A DNA stretch of 26,351 bases from Isoetes engelmannii (GCA_011763485.2 JAANSK020124457.1:1-26351); one strand, 5' to 3'. Shown: positions 1 through 9,825, counted from the first letter of the stretch. Notes: generated by a model not told the origin, from the sequence alone. Translations and numbers: made by a program.

Positions 1-490
1 TATTTTGAACTTTTGAATTAGTTTTGAGGAAAAGAACAAGGAAACAGTACCCAATCTAGAAGTACCTAGTGCAGGTACTTTGGCAGGTTCCAAAAGTGAC
101 AGGGTGTAGCATGCTTATGCCCCCTAACATGACCAATCTTGGGCGAAAACTAAAGCGCTAGTGAAGATCCTTAAGTATGCAAACCCTACTTGAGTTGCAA
201 AGCTTGAAGCCTGCGAGAAGGTTACGAGATATGAATATTCATCACATATTTGCCTGTTGTTGAATTGGAAGATTGCATCTCTCCCTTGTATCCTTTTTTG
301 TTTTTTCCAATTTCTGCTTAATGACTACACATGTATTAATTTAGAGAATGCTAATTATTTTTTATGCTACCGTTTGAAAATTCCCTTTTCCAAATAGTTA
401 AAAAGAAGACAAATTTATACTTTTTCCTGTCAACTCTTCCACCACGAACCCACTTCTTTATGTATGCTCTTCTTATTAAGGATAAGAAGA
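1..490. other. No gene recognised (AT-rich left flank)
   Basis: No convincing reading frame, RNA gene or repeat is visible here. The left part could still belong to the decayed chromovirus LTR that lies to its right, because the outer end of that LTR was not located. Confidence 0.4.
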
Positions 491-499
491 AAGTTTGCG

Positions 500-1236
500 A
501 ACATTCTCCCTTATATATGTCATGAACCTACGCGAATACAAGGAAATACATGAAAAATATGCAAGAAATATGCCAAAGAATATGCGAAGAAACTAATAAA
601 CAATGAAGAATAAAAAATACAATGGCCGAAAGCCAAGCAAGAACACAAGACAAATGCCTAGAAGGCTCGAGACTGGCGTTGAACCGGAATGGTTCGCCAA
701 GTATGTGGATCCTCTATATATATGTAGACCAGCAGTCAAGATCATGCCACTGTAATGGATGAGATTTTGGCAAGTGTTCCACATGTGCATAGGTTCTGGA
801 ATGTTCTAGGACTTCCTGGAAGCTGTTGTGCATACGAGGAAGATGCAATAGAATATCTCTAAAGAGGATAAGTAGTGAGTGCACTTGGCTAAGGTATATG
901 ATATGCAACTAGAAAGTCGTGAGTTCAAATTCTACTTTGTGCAACTATCCTTGTGCATCCATGTGACGATCGTCTTTTGTATAAATGAGTATAATGCTCG
1001 TATAGTATGAATATCCGTATGGTTGTCACACCATTCCCCTCCTATGATGGCGCCGAGTCCTCAGAGTTGGAGTCGGAGTACTTAGTGCACTTGGCTAAGG
1101 TATATGACATGCAACTAGAAAGTCGTGAGTTCAAATCCTACTTTGTGCAACTATCCTTGTGCATCCATGTGATGATCGTCTTTTGTATATATGAATATAA
1201 TGCTCGTATAGTATGAATATCCGTGTGGTTGTCACA
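500..1236 (-). mobile_element. Probable 3' LTR of a Ty3/gypsy chromovirus (left limit approximate)
   Basis: Read on the minus strand, a purine-rich tract (GGAGGGGAATGG) is followed at once by TGTGACAACC. This is how many plant Ty3/gypsy 3' LTRs begin, directly downstream of the polypurine tract. A TATA-like run (complement of 711-725) lies about 500 bases further on, where an LTR promoter would be expected. The chromodomain and integrase remnant sits immediately upstream in the same orientation, which fits the element order pol, PPT, 3' LTR. The 5' part of the LTR is duplicated in tandem. The outer CA end and a target-site duplication were not found, so the left boundary is a guess. Two small minus-strand open frames here are judged to be chance. 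Confidence 0.5.
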
Positions 1237-1286
1237 CCATTCCCCTCCTTTAATGGTGCCGAGTCCTCAGAGTTGGAGCCGGAGTA
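875..1286. repeat. 206-bp tandem duplication spanning PPT and LTR start
   Basis: Two copies with a period of 206 bases are about 95% identical by eye (for example the box starting TGGCTAAGG at 886 and again at 1092). Each unit contains the polypurine tract, the TGTGACAACC LTR start and roughly the first 150 bases of the LTR. On the plus strand each unit also contains sequences like the internal RNA polymerase III boxes of a tRNA: TGGCTAAGGTA, then about 33 bases later GAGTTCAAATC. No clean tRNA cloverleaf forms. Confidence 0.8.
1237..1249 (-). promoter_or_regulatory. Polypurine tract of the chromovirus
   Basis: The minus strand reads GGAGGGGAATGG directly before TGTGAC. In LTR retrotransposons this tract primes plus-strand DNA synthesis and lies just upstream of the 3' LTR. 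A second copy lies at about 1031-1042 inside the tandem duplication. Confidence 0.5.
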
Positions 1287-2290
1287 CTTGGACTTGACTT
1301 ATTAGATACCGTCGATGGAATTCTGCAATCTTGTTAGAAGTGTTGCTCAGATTCTCAACAGTTTCCTAGGACCAGTCGCTTGGAGATCCTTCCCAGTCGA
1401 CAAAGTAATACAACCACTAGCACATAGACTTAGAGTTCAAAATTTCTCGAACCTCGAACTCTCCTCAGTCGACAAAATAATACAACCACCAGCACATAAA
1501 CTTAGAGTTCAAAATTTCTCGAACCTCGAACTCCTCGTGATCTTCAATTTCCATTGGTAGAGGCGGTCGAGGAACTCGTCCGAGAAAGGATTAGATGTGT
1601 AGAGCTCCAATCATGAAACATGAAAGATAGAATGTATACGAACAGCTGGAGAGAGCTCGAGCCGGAATGCGACATCGCTGATTTGGGTCGTGATCTGATA
1701 AGAACCAAGGCGACAATAATCAAGCTTTGTTGCAAAGACGTGAGGTAGGAAGGTTCCTATGCAGGAGCCAGACGAGGTCACTGACATAAAATATAGGAGC
1801 TTCCTGACGTTGCAAATCAGCATAATATTGATAGCATTACTGTGCTAGGAGAAGGTGATGTTGAAGATCTGATTGAAGAGCCTACAGTTTTTCAAGTTGA
1901 GACTCGGCACTAGAATTGATAGAGTCATATCCAGCGGCATCAAGAGACCATCGAAGGCGCTAGCTAAAGTTCAGAAAGAATGGAGGCTGGCTAGTGGAAG
2001 CATGTACTGAGTTGTCATAGGCAAACTCAGCTCATGGGAGCCAATCGACCCAATCATCCTGCTGATAACTCATGATGAAACATCTTAGATATTGTTCCAA
2101 AGTATGATAAGTGTGTTCTGCTTGCCCATTACTTTTTGGATGATGACCAATGAACGGTAGATATATAATATCTTCAGAAGTCTCTTCCAAAAACCTGCGA
2201 TGAACTGAGGTCCTCGATCACTGAGGATAGTGTCTGGCAACCTATGAAGTCTGACTATGATATGGTGGCGCTCGGGGGAGTGGCTATGGG
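1250..2290 (-). pseudogene. Ty3/gypsy chromovirus pol remnant: integrase and chromodomain
   Basis: This is the decayed 3' end of a gypsy-type polyprotein read in several minus-strand frames. From 5' to 3' it shows an integrase core segment ([13 protein letters not shown], about 2170-2255), which carries the conserved catalytic aspartate context SDRGPQF; then the integrase C-terminal module (KLDYCRLGSYQI ... VAFRLELSPAVRIHSIFHVS, about 1611-1735); then a chromodomain whose end reads WLYYFVDWEGSPSDWS with ETVENL following (about 1310-1540). Chromodomains of this family bind modified histones and steer integration. Frameshifts and stops break the frame repeatedly, and reverse transcriptase and protease are absent from the window. 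The remnant stops near 2290, where an oppositely oriented LTR begins, suggesting nested insertion. Confidence 0.8.
1396..1539 (-). repeat. 72-bp in-frame tandem duplication within the chromodomain
   Basis: Two units start with GTCGACAAA at 1396 and 1468 and match closely over 72 bases. The length equals 24 codons, so the chromodomain core strand region (FEVREILNSK ... WLYYFVD on the minus strand) is repeated without shifting the frame. Confidence 0.85.
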
Positions 2291-2443
2291 GAGCAAAGAA
2301 TGAGAAAGACAATTGGGCGATGGCCTTTGGATAAAAGGGACACCTATTTTTAAGTCAATACCTTTTGGATATTATTAAGGTTTAAAAAAAGGCACCTCTC
2401 GGATATTTTAAGGCAAGGACCTTTTTCTTGTTGCAACGCCCAT

Positions 2444-2454
2444 TATAAATAGGG
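2444..2454 (+). promoter_or_regulatory. TATA box of the LTR
   Basis: TATAAATAGGG is a strong plant-type TATA box, placed about 500 bases upstream of the LTR end and therefore suited to drive the retroelement transcript. Confidence 0.6.
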
Positions 2455-2524
2455 ATGTTGATCTGTGCACTAGGAGTATCTCGGACAACAACAACAACGA
2501 ATCTTGGGGTTTGGCTGCTTGCTC

Positions 2525-2668
2525 TGCATAAGAATTTGCAGAGGAATTTTAGTCTCTGCATAAGGATTTGTAGAGGAATTCCAGTCTTTGCATAAGGATT
2601 TGCAGAGGAATTCCGATCACAGCATAAGGATTTGCGGTCATTGCATAAGGATTTGCAGAGGAATTCGA
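2525..2668 (+). repeat. Five-fold imperfect repeat GCATAAGGATTTGCAGAGGAATT
   Basis: Five copies with spacing of about 21-33 bases follow one another in the presumed R/U5 part of the LTR. The copies differ by a few substitutions and the fourth is shortened. Confidence 0.8.
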
Positions 2669-2953
2669 GTGCCTGGATAGACCGCCATCACCATCTTCCT
2701 CTGAATTCTGCCATAAACATCTATCTCCTGGAATTCTTGTCCTAGTCCTGCTGGTTGAGGCTGTGGATTTGACAACGTTTCTGTGTTCTTGTGTTTTGGT
2801 GCTATCCTTTGTGGTCTTTCTCAGAGATTTTTCGCTTCGGATAGCCCGGTTGGGTGGAAAGCTTTGCCCTCGAGGGGTGGATTTGAATTTTGGTTGCTTT
2901 ACTACTAACTCTTGTCTGCAGATAAAGCTTCAGAATTACTCATTCGTATCAAT

Positions 2954-2965
2954 TGGTATCAGAGC
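2954..2965 (+). promoter_or_regulatory. Primer-binding site complementary to initiator Met tRNA
   Basis: TGGTATCAGAGC is the standard plant LTR-retrotransposon primer site, complementary to the 3' end of initiator methionine tRNA. It lies two bases after an LTR-like TCA end. Confidence 0.85.
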
Positions 2966-3248
2966 GCGGTTCCGAGTTCTCTTTGGAGCCTGTGATTAGA
3001 AAATCTTGACAGTTCTTTGGAGGGTTTATTTGTTTGTCTATGGATGTTGATTTGAAGGTTATTTGGAGGACTTGCTTGTCTGTTTATGGCCAGTAGATCA
3101 GAAGTTGTCTTTTGCCTTGAGTTTTATTGGTGGACAAAGGACTCCATAGTGGCCGCTCTTGCATGCTAGAAATTGTATGTAGAAGCATTGGCAGAAACTG
3201 TTTTTCTGCAGTTTTGTTAACCTCTTATCCTTATCTGTTGGAATAAAG

Positions 3249-3377
3249 ATGGACCCATTCACCTATTTGTTATTGCTTACCTTTTTAGAACGACAGACCA
3301 AGCAACTCCAGACTGCGGATCATTGCAAATCCAGCCTAGACCCTACTCCAATTAGTCGTTCCTGGATGCTGGAATAG
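3249..3377 (+). pseudogene. Possible gag N-terminus (truncated)
   Basis: An ATG about 285 bases after the primer-binding site opens a 42-residue frame beginning MDPFTYLLLLTFLERQTKQL and ending at a TAG. The distance from the primer site and the leucine- and glutamine-rich helical start fit the beginning of a Ty3/gypsy gag protein, but the frame then stops and no capsid or zinc-knuckle region follows. The assignment rests on position and general character, not on a recognised domain. Confidence 0.3.
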
Positions 3378-4205
3378 AATTAGATATATGCAAGAGTATG
3401 TTTGCCGGATATTTTCAAATTGCAGGCCCTAAGAACCTGATTTTGCAGCTTGTGGTGTCGAGACCCTGATCTGGCTTGCAAACACCTGGAAAACCGGCCC
3501 TGCTAGCCGCAATTGATCCCTGTGAGGCCGATCCGGTCTGATGTGTGCAGACCCGTTAGGGTTGTAATCGACCTGTTGCCGATGGCTTGAGTTCCTGTTT
3601 ATTCCTCTTTGTAGAGAACCTTAGGGTTCCATATTAGCGGTTATATGTCGTGGCCTTATGCTTTTATTATGAATTGTGTTCCAGATTGATTAATTACCTT
3701 GTGTTAAGAATTGCTAATGCCCTTTTTGATTATTCAGTTTGAGATTTCACCTAGTCAAAAACCTTTTGTTTCAATCCGACTGTTGTTCTTTGAAATAGTG
3801 TAACGGCTTTTTGAAAATTCAATGATTGACCTTTGTTTTCTAATGCTAATTTATGCCGTAGAAATTTAAAATAATTGAAAATTTGGCTTAGCAAAAATCA
3901 CTAAGAGTTTTATTTGCGCAAGGGATATACCATTGGGTTGGATTGATGGTTTTAACATGGTGACTGAGTTATCGCAGGACATGGAGATTGTCATGCAAGA
4001 AATTATTTTGGCTGCTTACAGATACATGGAGCAACCTACGGTTTTTGGCGTTTACGATTTAATGGTAAAGGGGCATTTGTGTTAAATTTACTTTATGGGA
4101 ATTTTAAGGCGGAATTTTAAGGTATACTTTTCCTTAGAGGAGGTAAGAGCATTTTATAGCTAAAATCCTGTGTACAATAGTACATCTTGAGATCTAGAAA
4201 AAATT
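3378..4205. other. No gene recognised
   Basis: Presumably the eroded interior of the LTR element or unrelated intergenic DNA. A 68-codon open stretch ending with TAA near 4084 (containing FNMVTELSQDMEIVMQEII) is the only protein-like frame and may be chance. No second LTR was detected. Confidence 0.35.
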
Positions 4206-4292
4206 TTAGCCTAAAAAGCTGGACTTGAACTTTTTTTTAGCCTAAAGGGCTGGACTAAAACATTTTTAGTTAAAGGGCTGGACTTGAAAATT
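4205..4292 (+). repeat. Three-unit tandem repeat (AGCCTAAAGGGCTGGACTT type)
   Basis: Three imperfect units of about 28-30 bases, each with AAAGGGCTGGACT or a close variant followed by an A/T-rich tail, lie just beyond the 3' end of the LINE coding remnant. Confidence 0.7.
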
Positions 4293-6506
4293 TGTAGAAG
4301 CGGCCATGGATAGGCCTGGATGCATGCCGGAGGAAGAGTATCTAATGCCCAAATGGCGCTGCACTTTCGCCAGTTCAACAAACATCCCGATGCTAGGAAA
4401 AAGAGATCCATCAGCCATACCCAAGCCTTGCACTAGGGAGAACCATCAGCCAATACCCAAGCCTTGCACTACCCAATTTGAGAACCATCAGCCATACCCA
4501 AGCCTTGCACTAGGGAGTCATCCATGGCACACCGAAGAAGTTGTGAGAGGCCTTCTGCAACAATCGTAAAGAGAAATGGGGCCAAAGGGACCCCTGCTAA
4601 TACCTTTGCCAACGGAAAATATATCTGATGGTTCGTCCCGGTACAACACTGCTGCCTTAACTGACCTCAACAACTTCCAAACTGTATCACAGAAAGTGGA
4701 TCCAAAATCCAACTTGCGAATAATCTGCAGAAGGAAAGTCCAGGTGACACTGTCATAAGCTTTTGCAAAGTCTAACTTCAAGTACATTATAGGATTGCTC
4801 AGTTCGTCTCGCCCAGTACATACCCTCATACACATTGTGACATTGACGAGAATATGCCGACTCGGCAAGAAGCCCGACTACTCCTGACTAATCGTTCCCC
4901 CTAAAATTGCCTTAATCGTTCTGCATATGCCTTTGCTATAATCTTATAGATGACCGACAGTAAGGTAATAGTCGCCAATCTGAAATTGTTCTAGGCTCTT
5001 TGACCTTTGGGATCAAAGTGATGATACTAGTGTTGAGAATCTTATTTAACTGTTGTGATTGCAACATATCATGATATGCCTGCCAAAGCAATTCCGATGA
5101 CCAATCCCAATAGACCTTGAAAAACTCCACAGGAATACCGTCCATTCTCAGACACTTATCAGCAGCCATGAGGAGCACTGCTTTTTCAAGATCTTGAATG
5201 GTGAGGAGAGCTTCTAACTGTTGTTGTTGGGCTAAGGAAATTATTGGAAACACCTTTGAAAGCACAATGTCCTACACTCCATCCTCAAAAGGGAGTGATT
5301 TCTTTGCAAAGAAAGAACTGAAGTGCACTGAAAGGAATTGCCCTATTTGCTCTGGGGTGGAGATGATATCACCATTCTCACCCTGAAGAGAAGTTAGAGC
5401 GGTATTCTGATGTCTCAAACGAGCCGTCCTAAAAAAAGCCTTTGAACACCTGTCTCCATCCTTGAGCCAAGCAAGTCCTGCTTGCAACTTGGCCGCGCTT
5501 ACATCCTTCTCCCCTAATTCCTGAATGTGTCTCGCGAGTTCTGTTTCACGTGCAAAATCTAAACCCTGAGTCTTAAGCTGCTCTAACTCGTCATACTTTT
5601 GCTTCAGCAGAGCTCTTTCTCGTTGTATGTGCTCACGACCCCACTGCTTCGCAATAGACTTGACACTGGCAAGAGCAGAAACAAGCGTTCTCATGGGACT
5701 CGTGGAAGATGGAGTGGACTCCCAAACCTATTTGCAGCTATCAAGGAAGTCTTTATCCTTAAGATACTGGATGTTAAGCTTGAAGACTGTCTTCCCGCGC
5801 ACATGGGGAGGCACATCAGTATGTCTGATTATTTGAGGATGATGGTCAGACACGGTTTGAATCACATGATTTTTGAGGAAGATACCAGGGAGCAAGTGGC
5901 GTGCATGCATGTTGGCATAGCACCTACCATGTCTAACTGCTGCCATTGGACCAGGTGAAGCCTGCATCACCCGAAATATCTAGAAAACCATGTTCAGATA
6001 GTCTGTCCCACTGTTCTTTCTTCAAGCCTGAAACTATCTCACACCACCAAGCCTATCTGCTGCATCCTCAACCATATTGAAATCTCTAAGAAACAACCAC
6101 GCAATATTATCCCCCCACTTTTTCATCTTATTTCTCAAGAGGCCCACATACTGGCTCTCTGCCTAAGTACATTAGAGGCATAAACATTAACAATGCCCCA
6201 CTCGCATGTCTCCTGCTTCCACTTAACGACTGACCATCTGCCGCAATTGTCCTTAACTGTAAAAATTACTTGAATATAAAAATACCACGAGATAAAAGTA
6301 CCTCCTGGGACCTACCAGACACGTTCGCCAGACCAACGTGTTAGCGACCCTATGAGGTCTAATAAACCACCCACAGAACCTCTGGGGCATTTATACTCTT
6401 GCAAACAAAGGATCTGCATAGCTAAACTTCTAACTACCTGTGTGGCTCTAGGCCTCTTTGTAGGGGAGGACTTAAGACCCCTTACATTCTAACTTAGAAT
6501 ATTCAT
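4211..6506 (-). pseudogene. L1-type LINE ORF2 remnant: endonuclease and reverse transcriptase
   Basis: The frame starts with ATG at 6506 and reads MNILS, a stop where tryptophan is usual, then NVRGLKSSPTKR, the classic start of plant L1 ORF2. The apurinic-type endonuclease follows: LQEY (catalytic Glu), NVYA, FLRDFNMVEDAADR (about 6070-6110, the first G of GGDFN changed to R) and SDHHP (about 5870). Then comes the linker motif WLKDGDRCSKAFF (about 5440), the upstream RT region (DGIPVEFFK, 5100-5150; ITLIPK) and palm motif A LKLDFAKAYDSV (about 4760). The YADD segment is missing, replaced by a tandem repeat; LASGCLLNWRKC (about 4370) marks the region after it. At least one nonsense codon and several frameshifts show that it is dead. 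It nicks target DNA and copies its RNA when intact. Confidence 0.9.
4408..4519 (+). repeat. Three-unit tandem repeat of 35-42 bases inside the LINE RT remnant
   Basis: Units start with CCATCAGCC at 4408, 4443 and 4485. The middle unit carries a 7-base insertion. On the minus strand the array lies between the RT fingers/palm part and the segment that normally follows the catalytic YADD motif. Confidence 0.85.
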
Positions 6507-7790
6507 TCCAAAGACAAAGGATCAAGCACACCTTTCTTCTGCCTTCTCTTTGAGGCTTTATGCACAGCTCGAGGTGCACCGTCATAGACAATCATCGCCA
6601 ATTGATCAACTGGATGCATCACAACATATCCGTCAAGTGAATTGTGTGAAGCAAAACCTGGGCAGTCTCCATCCTCTGCAATCCCAGGGGTCACTGTCAA
6701 CCTGGTCAGCCCAAGAAAAATGTTGAGAGCGTTTTTGATGCCTAGCTCGGACGTCGGTCCATTCTTGTTGCACTGGAGAAGGCAAAGGAGGAGAGGTAGC
6801 AGCTGACAATACAGGGGGTGGAGGAGACTGGGCGATTAGTGTTAAAACCACTTGCTGGAGGGGGGGAGGAGAATGTTGCACACTGATAGATGGTGGACAA
6901 GGTTGAGTAACCACTGGGGGCGAATGAGGATGCACATTAAGACTCCTTGCGGGGGCTAATGGGGGGACGGAAGCACTTTAGGAGGAAAAGAACACAAAGC
7001 AGAGGCTGGAAGTTTGAAAGAAGGAAACCAGCAAGAGAGGTCAGCTGCGTTCAAAAGACGCAACTTGAAGCGAGAGTAAAATAAGCCACTTTGGATCACA
7101 ACTTGTTCTGGAATCTCTTTATCCATTGGGAGTGCCACACAGATCTTAGCACCACCAGATATAGAGTGCGCAATGTGAATACCAAAGGCCTTTGCAATTG
7201 ACTTGAGAAAAGAGGGTGCAAGCATTTCAGGAGGCAAATCGAGAATCGAGACCCAACAAGCTCATCGATTTCACGTTTCATTGCTTTATTCTAGAAAGAG
7301 ACTTCCCTGGAGCTTGAAAGCTTTGAAGATTTTGCCAAGATCGAAGGGTTTACTGCAGAGGCAGCCTGTTTAAGACTCCGTGCAGGTCTAGGGACCCGTT
7401 TCCCAGCCGCTGGTGCTGCAGCAACAGTTTGCACCGTAGCCAACTCTTCATTTCTTCCTTGCCTATAAATTTCGTCTCTTGCTGGTGAGACACTAGGAAC
7501 AATCTGGATTTCTTCGTTTGCGCCAGAAGTGACTTGAACTTGCTAAGAAGCAGGTTTTGATGGCTCCTTCATGATGGAAAAACTCTTGCATGCACAACCG
7601 ACATCGTCACAAGCAAAATCCCTGCGCGGCTGCAAATCCTCAGCACTGATTTCAATCTCCGAATCCTTAATGATACAATTCTTCTCCCTATTACCAGCGT
7701 CCTTGTGCTGCTGCGAACTACCAACACCCGCTCCAGAGGTTGTTTCTGGCCCCTCAAGACCGGCTCAAGACCAGAACTGATCGCTGCAGA
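6503..7790 (-). pseudogene. L1-type LINE ORF1 remnant (DUF4283-like)
   Basis: This is the upstream reading unit of the same LINE, decayed into several minus-strand frames. A DUF4283-like segment lies at about 6990-7237 (PPEMLAPSFLKSIAKAFGIH and following ICVALPMDKEIPEQVVI), as in ORF1 RNA-binding proteins of plant L1 elements. It is followed by a proline-rich stretch (6760-6935) and a C-terminal part ending DPLSLE at 6503. The N-terminal region (about 7300-7790) reads through Ala- and Lys-rich sequence in another frame. No CCHC zinc knuckle was seen. The stop TGA overlaps the ORF2 start in an ATGA arrangement, so ORF2 would have been translated by reinitiation or a similar coupling. The 5' end of the element was not defined. 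Confidence 0.7.
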
Positions 7791-7794
7791 AGCT

Positions 7795-8404
7795 TTGAAA
7801 GCTTTCCAAGATAGCTAAATATACTATAGCCATACATATGCCCAAGTATGATCCATTTTGCTCAAGACAAGTTTCTTCAATCCCCCAACGCTATAATCCT
7901 TTCCCCCAAGCCTGCCATGCTGATAGTTATGAACATTAATGAAGCAATTCCAATTTTCAACCAGACGTAGTTCACAATAAAGGCTTTGATTGTGGAGAAA
8001 CACATCTTTCTATGTAAACAACGGTTGCCTTAAATTACTGGTAATTCTAGCTGATTTTCTAACAAGTAATTTCCTCCGCCTTTTTTGGAGCGGCGCCGCT
8101 GTTGGCAAGAACGGTCCTCCAAACCCTATTATCGCATCGTTTCTGTTCTAGCATCGCTTTTTGCTTGCCTTCGATGCCTTCTTGCTTGCTTGCCTTCTTT
8201 GTATTTTTTGAGCTCGCGGTCATACTTTTTATCAGGTTTAATTTGTCTGATTTGTCGAAGCTTCATCTTCATAAGTAAGCATAGCTTCATCTGCATCATC
8301 TTTATAAGCAAGCAGAGCTTCAGCGAAGGTTTGCAGCTGCTTCTTTTCAGGTTTTTTCTCAAGATGCAAGCTATATGCTGCCTCGTAATTCATCATTTTA
8401 CATT
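7795..8404. other. No gene recognised
   Basis: A plus-strand open frame from 8085 runs 142 codons to 8513 but is leucine-, serine- and phenylalanine-rich with low-complexity TTC/GCTT repeats and no recognisable domain, so it is treated as chance. Confidence 0.45.
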
Positions 8405-8500
8405 TAGGGCCTGTGTTTCCGAAGCTTTTTTCTCAGATTTAGGGCCTGTATTTTCGAAGCTCTTTTCTCAGATACAGGGCCTATATTTCCTGGCCTGTAT
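8405..8500 (+). repeat. Tandem repeat AGGGCCTGTATTTTCGAAGCTTTTTTCTCAGAT type
   Basis: Nearly three imperfect units of about 36-38 bases follow each other. Each has AGGGCCTGT/A, a pyrimidine run and CTCAGAT. Confidence 0.7.
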
Positions 8501-8764
8501 GCTACCCAGTTGATCAGATTTATCTCAGCTTCATATCTTTTCTTTTCAATCTGGAGATTATCTTCATAACTAGAACTTTGGAGGTTTTCCACTGCTTCTC
8601 AGGCTTTTTTCTCACGGTGAATGGTGCCTAAACTCCACAGCTCCTGCTACTTTGCCAGGGCTCTTGAATCCACATAACTCTTTGTCCCCATCCTCCGGCT
8701 AAGCTCCTAAGCCTCGGCTATGGCGTTCTTTTGGACGTAATTTAAGGCACCGTTGTTTACGTCT

Positions 8765-8894
8765 GGTAATGCATGGCCTTCGAGATTCCGGCCTACAATT
8801 TTTTTTTCGGCGGGGCTGACAGCCTCGGCGGCGACTCGCGGTTCCGCCGCCTCAAAAAATTATAGGCCGGAATCTCTTCTGGCCATGCATTACC
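8765..8894. mobile_element. 130-bp foldback (MITE-like) element
   Basis: The left arm starts GGTAATGCATGGCC and runs through GATTCCGGCCTA to a T run; the right arm is its complement ending GGCCATGCATTACC. The arms are about 40 bases, with a small asymmetry (TTCGA against AGAAGA), and enclose a GC-rich loop of about 45 bases that contrasts with the AT-rich flanks. There is no coding capacity. Long terminal inverted repeats in a short element fit a non-autonomous DNA transposon, but no clear target-site duplication is visible. Confidence 0.65.
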
Positions 8895-8996
8895 TAGTAC
8901 ATAATTGTGTTTTGACATCATTTTGTCCTGGTAGGACAATTTAGGACATTCTGATATAATCTCACAAAATCTAAAAAAATCTTCACAAAATTGTGG

Positions 8997-9026
8997 AGAA
9001 TCTATGTGAATTTTCACATAGATTCT
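8997..9026. repeat. Perfect 14-bp inverted repeat hairpin
   Basis: AGAATCTATGTGAA, two Ts, then the exact complement. It sits at the centre of a longer region (about 8925-9090) whose halves show weak mirrored similarity (TTAGGACATTCTGATAT against the complement of ATATCAGACGAGGCCTAA), so it may be the core of a decayed foldback element. Confidence 0.75.
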
Positions 9027-9029
9027 CGA

Positions 9030-9825
9030 GGGCGAGGAACCTTTAGAAATATCAGACGAGGCCTAAGAAAAATTTTAAGGACTTTTGAGTACCAGGTAGA
9101 CCCAGACACTAGGTTTATACCGACTTCACAAACCCCCTCCCCCCTAATGCGGCGGCAGCTTGCCTTGCATTAGATGCCTTGTAGCCTATTTCAACTAGTT
9201 CAAATTTGGAAAACCAATACCATGAATGGAAACACGTGTGTTGCATATGCCAAGGTTGAATAGAATGAGTGCTAATATATGATGTAGTTAGGGTCCACTT
9301 TGCCCCCATGTGAAATGGCATTTTCTCATGTAGCACTATTTTCATTTGGAATTCTCAACAACATGTATCTCCCATGCTCTGCGTAGACAGTTTTACCATG
9401 CAGTTTCAGAATGTTGGTTTAGTGTTGATTATGAAGAATCATCCTCACTCTTCATTCATACATTGGCGCCCTCGGAATCAACAATGAACTAACATATCAA
9501 TACGCAGAGAACGTTTCGCATATTATATAATATAGAAGTAACATCTAACATGTAACGCAAAGGGAAAGGAAAAGGGTTATGGGAAAGACTATTAGATCGA
9601 ACTAGAAAAGCTGACAATAATACTAATTTGCCACTTTTACCCACATCTTTTTTACGTTTGACCAAAATATATAGTGGAAAAGAAAAATTGACTTAGACAT
9701 GATTTTGGAATCTTATCATAAAGGGGTCAGGCTTAAACAAACTTTAAAGATAAGATAAGAGCCACCTTTTACCCAGGGTTCGAAATTTCTTAAAATTTAA
9801 GGTATATAAAAATCCTTCTGATCAC
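9030..9825. other. No gene recognised
   Basis: AT-rich sequence with short chance frames only. Confidence 0.45.

Larger units (their letters stand above)
2300..2951 (+). mobile_element. Probable 5' LTR of a second LTR retrotransposon
   Basis: A plus-strand TATA box (TATAAATAGGG, 2444-2454) is followed by a transcribed-looking leader. The segment ends in TCA at 2949-2951, two bases before a perfect initiator-Met-tRNA primer-binding site, which is the usual position of the LTR end. The interior has a five-fold short repeat. The left boundary is uncertain: the chromovirus integrase remnant reads up to about 2290, so the LTR must start near or after that. A plus-strand open frame at 2763-2999 crosses the LTR end and primer site and is taken to be chance. 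No matching 3' LTR was found. Confidence 0.6.

Noticed and set aside
593-908. Two overlapping minus-strand frames
   Set aside because: They lie in the presumed LTR, have no domain and are in mutually exclusive frames.
879-945. tRNA gene (also the copy at 1085-1151)
   Set aside because: A- and B-box-like strings are present but acceptor, anticodon and T stems do not pair properly; at most tRNA-derived.
5599-5958. 119-codon plus-strand frame
   Set aside because: Antisense to the LINE endonuclease/RT linker, whose minus-strand motifs (WLKDGDR, SDHHP) are convincing.
8085-8513. 142-codon plus-strand open frame
   Set aside because: Low-complexity Leu/Ser/Phe composition from TTC/GCTT-rich repeats, no recognisable domain, and an overlapping antisense frame of equal quality.
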